Below are positions 61,774 to 64,000 of a stretch of DNA of 64,000 nt, piece after piece. The notes beneath the pieces were generated by a model. That model was not told the DNA's origin, did not search any database, and saw nothing but the letters and a program-made list of their open reading frames with translations. This DNA comes from Polaromonas sp. GTDB lineage: Bacteria > Pseudomonadota > Gammaproteobacteria > Burkholderiales > Burkholderiaceae_C. The translations under genes were made by a program, and so were the position numbers. Position 1 is the first letter of the stretch; every line of letters begins with the position of its first letter. The DNA lies in assembly GCF_029945925.1 (NCBI RefSeq), contig NZ_JAQSDN010000001.1, positions 20,937-84,936 on the forward strand, read 5' to 3'.

Positions 61774-63988
61774 AACGACCGGCAACGACACTTCCGTGGC
61801 CAGCGAAGGCCATGCCCTGCGGCAGCGGGCTGAAGACTTGGCCCGTAGAAAAAATCCGCTATCGTCACAAAGTCTGGAACCCCTGTCGCCTGAAGCGATG
61901 CGACAAACGCTTCATGAGCTGCAAGTTCATCAAATTGAGCTGGAGATGCAAAACGAAGAGCTCCGGCATGCGCAATTTCAGCTGGACACCGCCAGGGCAC
62001 GCTATTTCGACCTCTATGACCTCGCCCCGGTGGGCTACTGCACGGTCAGCGAACAGGGGCTGATTCTGGAAGCCAACATCGCCGCTGCCACGCTGCTGGG
62101 CATGACCCGAAGCAGCCTTGTCGGACAGCGTTTCAGTCGCTTCATCGTCAAACCGCAGCAGGACAGTTTTTACCTGTACCGTCAACAGGTGCTGGCGTCC
62201 GGTGAGCCCCGTGTCTGCGAGCTGCAGATGGCAAAAAGTGATGGCACGCCCCTTTGGGTCACGCTTCAGGCTACCGCCCAGAACAACGCCAGCGGCGTGC
62301 CGATGCTCCGCATCGTGCTGAGTGATATCACCGAGCGCAGGCGAACAGACGATGCCCTCCGGGAATCCGAAGCGCGCTATCGCAATTTGTTCAACTCCAT
62401 GGACGAAGGATTTTGCATCATCGAAGTGATTTTTGACGATCACCAAAAGCCGGCCGACTACCGCTTTCTGGAAGTGAATCCACCGTTCGAAAAGCAGAGC
62501 GGATTGCATGGGGTAACGGGTAAAAGGATTCTTGAACTTGTGCCGGATTTCGACGCGTCCTGGATTGAAATCTACGGCAAAGTGCTGCGAACAGGCGAGG
62601 CGATTCGCTTTGTGAAGGAAGCGAAAGTGTTGAACCGCTGGTTTGAGGTTTATGCCTTCCGGATCGGCGAGCCGGAAAGCCGGAAAGTCGCCGTCATCTT
62701 TAACAACATCACCGAAAGAAGGCTGGCCGACGCAGAGCGGGAACTGCTGGGTCATGCGCTCCAGGACAAGAACGCCGACCTGGAACGTGCAACGATCATT
62801 GCGGAAAAAGCCAACCGGGCAAAGTCGGATTTTCTTTCCAGCATGAGCCATGAGCTGCGCACACCGCTCAGTGCCATCCTCGGGTTTGCCCAGCTCATGG
62901 AGTCTGGCTCGCCGCCGCCGACGCCCGCTCAGAAGCGCAGCATTGATCAAATTCTTCAGGCCGGTTGGTACCTGCTGGAACTCATCAACGAAATTCTTGA
63001 TCTGGCCTTGATCGAGTCCGGTAAGTTGTCGCTTTCGCAGGAACCCATGTCGCTGGCGGGCGTCATGCAGGAATGCCGGGACATGATCGAGCCGCAGGCA
63101 GCCAAGCGCGGGGTCAGCATGCGCTTTCCCGCGTTTGAAATACCTTGCTTTGTCAGAGCGGACCGCACACGGATGAAGCAGATTCTTGTCAATCTTTTAT
63201 CCAATGCGATCAAATACAACAGGGTCGGTGGAACGGTCAAAGTGAAATGCATGGTGGTCTCACCAGGGCGCATCCGCATGGGTGTCGAAGACACCGGCGA
63301 AGGCTTGAGCCAGGAAAAAATAAGCCAGCTTTTTCAACCTTTCAACCGCCTTGGACAGGAAGCACAGGCAGAAGAAGGCACAGGCATAGGTCTGGTAATG
63401 ACCAAACGGCTGATCGAACTGATGGGGGGCGCCATCGGCGTCGAGAGCACTGTCGGCAAGGGCAGTACGTTCTGGATTGAAATGGACCTGATGACTGAAC
63501 AGCAGACTTCCGAAGCCGCTGCTCAAGCCCAAGCTCAGGCTGTTGCCCAGTCTCGGGGTCCTGCGCCATTGCGCACCCTGCTTTATGTCGAGGACAACCC
63601 GGCCAACCGGCTACTGGTTGAGAACCTCATGGAGCGTCGCCCCGACATGCGTTTGCTGTCAGCACGGGACGGCAACAGCGGCATAGCGATTGCGCGTGCG
63701 CGCCTGCCCGATGTCATTTTGATGGACATCCATCTGCCCGGCATCAGCGGCATCGAGGTGCTGAAGATTTTGCTCAAAGATCCGGCAACAGCACACATTC
63801 CGGTGCTTGCCCTCAGCGCCAATGCCATCCCTCACGACATAGACAAAGGTCTGGAAGCCGGTTTCTTTCGCTACCTCACCAAACCCATCAAGATTGACGA
63901 GTTCATGGCTGCGCTGGACGAGGCCCTGGAATGTGCAAAAGCGGTATCAGTATTTTCCAATTCAGGTATGAGCCTGAAGGGCGGTTGA
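61757..63988 (+). CDS. PAS-PAS hybrid histidine kinase with receiver domain
   Basis: The 743-residue protein starts at ATG 61757 with GGAG seven bases upstream and overlaps the cheR end by 17 bases. A coiled start (about 45-80) leads to PAS 1 (about 80-195) and PAS 2 (about 205-325). HisKA has H365 in SHELRTP. HATPase has the N box NLLSNAIKYN near 479-488, DTGEG near 512-516 and GTGIGLVM near 541-548. The C-terminal receiver has E612/D613 and phospho-acceptor D657 (ILMDIHLPG). No membrane segment is visible, so it is cytoplasmic and probably receives input from the CheB/CheR-PAS protein. Confidence 0.92.
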   Translation: MKAPDKTTGNDTSVASEGHALRQRAEDLARRKNPLSSQSLEPLSPEAMRQTLHELQVHQIELEMQNEELRHAQFQLDTARARYFDLYDLAPVGYCTVSEQGLILEANIAAATLLGMTRSSLVGQRFSRFIVKPQQDSFYLYRQQVLASGEPRVCELQMAKSDGTPLWVTLQATAQNNASGVPMLRIVLSDITERRRTDDALRESEARYRNLFNSMDEGFCIIEVIFDDHQKPADYRFLEVNPPFEKQSGLHGVTGKRILELVPDFDASWIEIYGKVLRTGEAIRFVKEAKVLNRWFEVYAFRIGEPESRKVAVIFNNITERRLADAERELLGHALQDKNADLERATIIAEKANRAKSDFLSSMSHELRTPLSAILGFAQLMESGSPPPTPAQKRSIDQILQAGWYLLELINEILDLALIESGKLSLSQEPMSLAGVMQECRDMIEPQAAKRGVSMRFPAFEIPCFVRADRTRMKQILVNLLSNAIKYNRVGGTVKVKCMVVSPGRIRMGVEDTGEGLSQEKISQLFQPFNRLGQEAQAEEGTGIGLVMTKRLIELMGGAIGVESTVGKGSTFWIEMDLMTEQQTSEAAAQAQAQAVAQSRGPAPLRTLLYVEDNPANRLLVENLMERRPDMRLLSARDGNSGIAIARARLPDVILMDIHLPGISGIEVLKILLKDPATAHIPVLALSANAIPHDIDKGLEAGFFRYLTKPIKIDEFMAALDEALECAKAVSVFSNSGMSLKGG

Positions 63989-64000
63989 TGCGGCGATCTG

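Overview
The window is a GC-rich, densely coded chromosomal segment with little intergenic space. Its gene families point to a betaproteobacterium of the order Burkholderiales, most likely Comamonadaceae close to Polaromonas or Variovorax. The signs are two Bug-type periplasmic receptors, a TRAP/uronate operon, vanAB-type demethylase genes, a hydroxycinnamate cluster with its own ABC transporter, and glutathione-dependent formaldehyde oxidation. The taxon is an inference; there is no rRNA or tRNA here to confirm it.

Layout. 1-3.1 kb: the end of vanA, then vanB and a core-MetE-like methyltransferase. 3.1-9.5 kb: accessory DNA with two different nucleotidyltransferase toxin-antitoxin style pairs (the second is AbiEi/AbiEii), a membrane thioredoxin, an IS110/IS1111-type element, a PPC-domain protein and a MazG-like hydrolase. 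9.9-11.8 kb: a secreted alpha/beta hydrolase and two DUF1801 proteins. 12.0-19.7 kb: a type I restriction-modification operon hsdM-hsdS-[RHH antitoxin/RelE toxin]-hsdR. 19.7-22.1 kb: a glutathione transferase and a fused osmoprotectant-type binding protein/permease. 22.3-36.7 kb: a complete uronate-to-glycerate route (udh, SMP-30 lactonase, TRAP dctPQM, garD, gudD, garL, garR, two Bug receptors) around a divergent FadR-type regulator. 36.7-50.2 kb: a hydroxycinnamate (coumarate/ferulate) cluster with two CoA ligases, a CouO-like amidohydrolase, a crotonase, an SDR, an ABC transporter with a LivM-LivG fusion, an acyl-CoA dehydrogenase and a MarR regulator. 50.3-54.8 kb: an HxlR regulator and grpE-dnaK-dnaJ behind a sigma32-like promoter. 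55.1-58.0 kb: frmA, an epoxide-hydrolase-like gene and fghA. 58.7-64.0 kb: cheB, cheR-PAS and a hybrid histidine kinase.

How the genes work together. The ferulate cluster should shorten ferulate to vanillate. VanAB demethylates vanillate and releases formaldehyde, and FrmA/FghA oxidise formaldehyde to formate. Pieces of one lignin-aromatic route are therefore spread over 57 kb. The sugar-acid block takes galacturonate and glucuronate through aldarates to pyruvate and glycerate.

Most unusual observations. (i) A roughly 55-bp imperfect palindromic repeat occurs about 11 times between genes. One copy is split exactly by the IS1111-type element. The non-coding end of that element holds an RNA-like fold whose two loops carry segments matching both halves of the split repeat and both ends of the element, so the guide and its genomic target can be read side by side. 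(ii) The cheB and cheR frames are separated by one base at an in-frame C CCC CCC slippery heptamer, and a -1 shift there would restore a CheB-CheR fusion.
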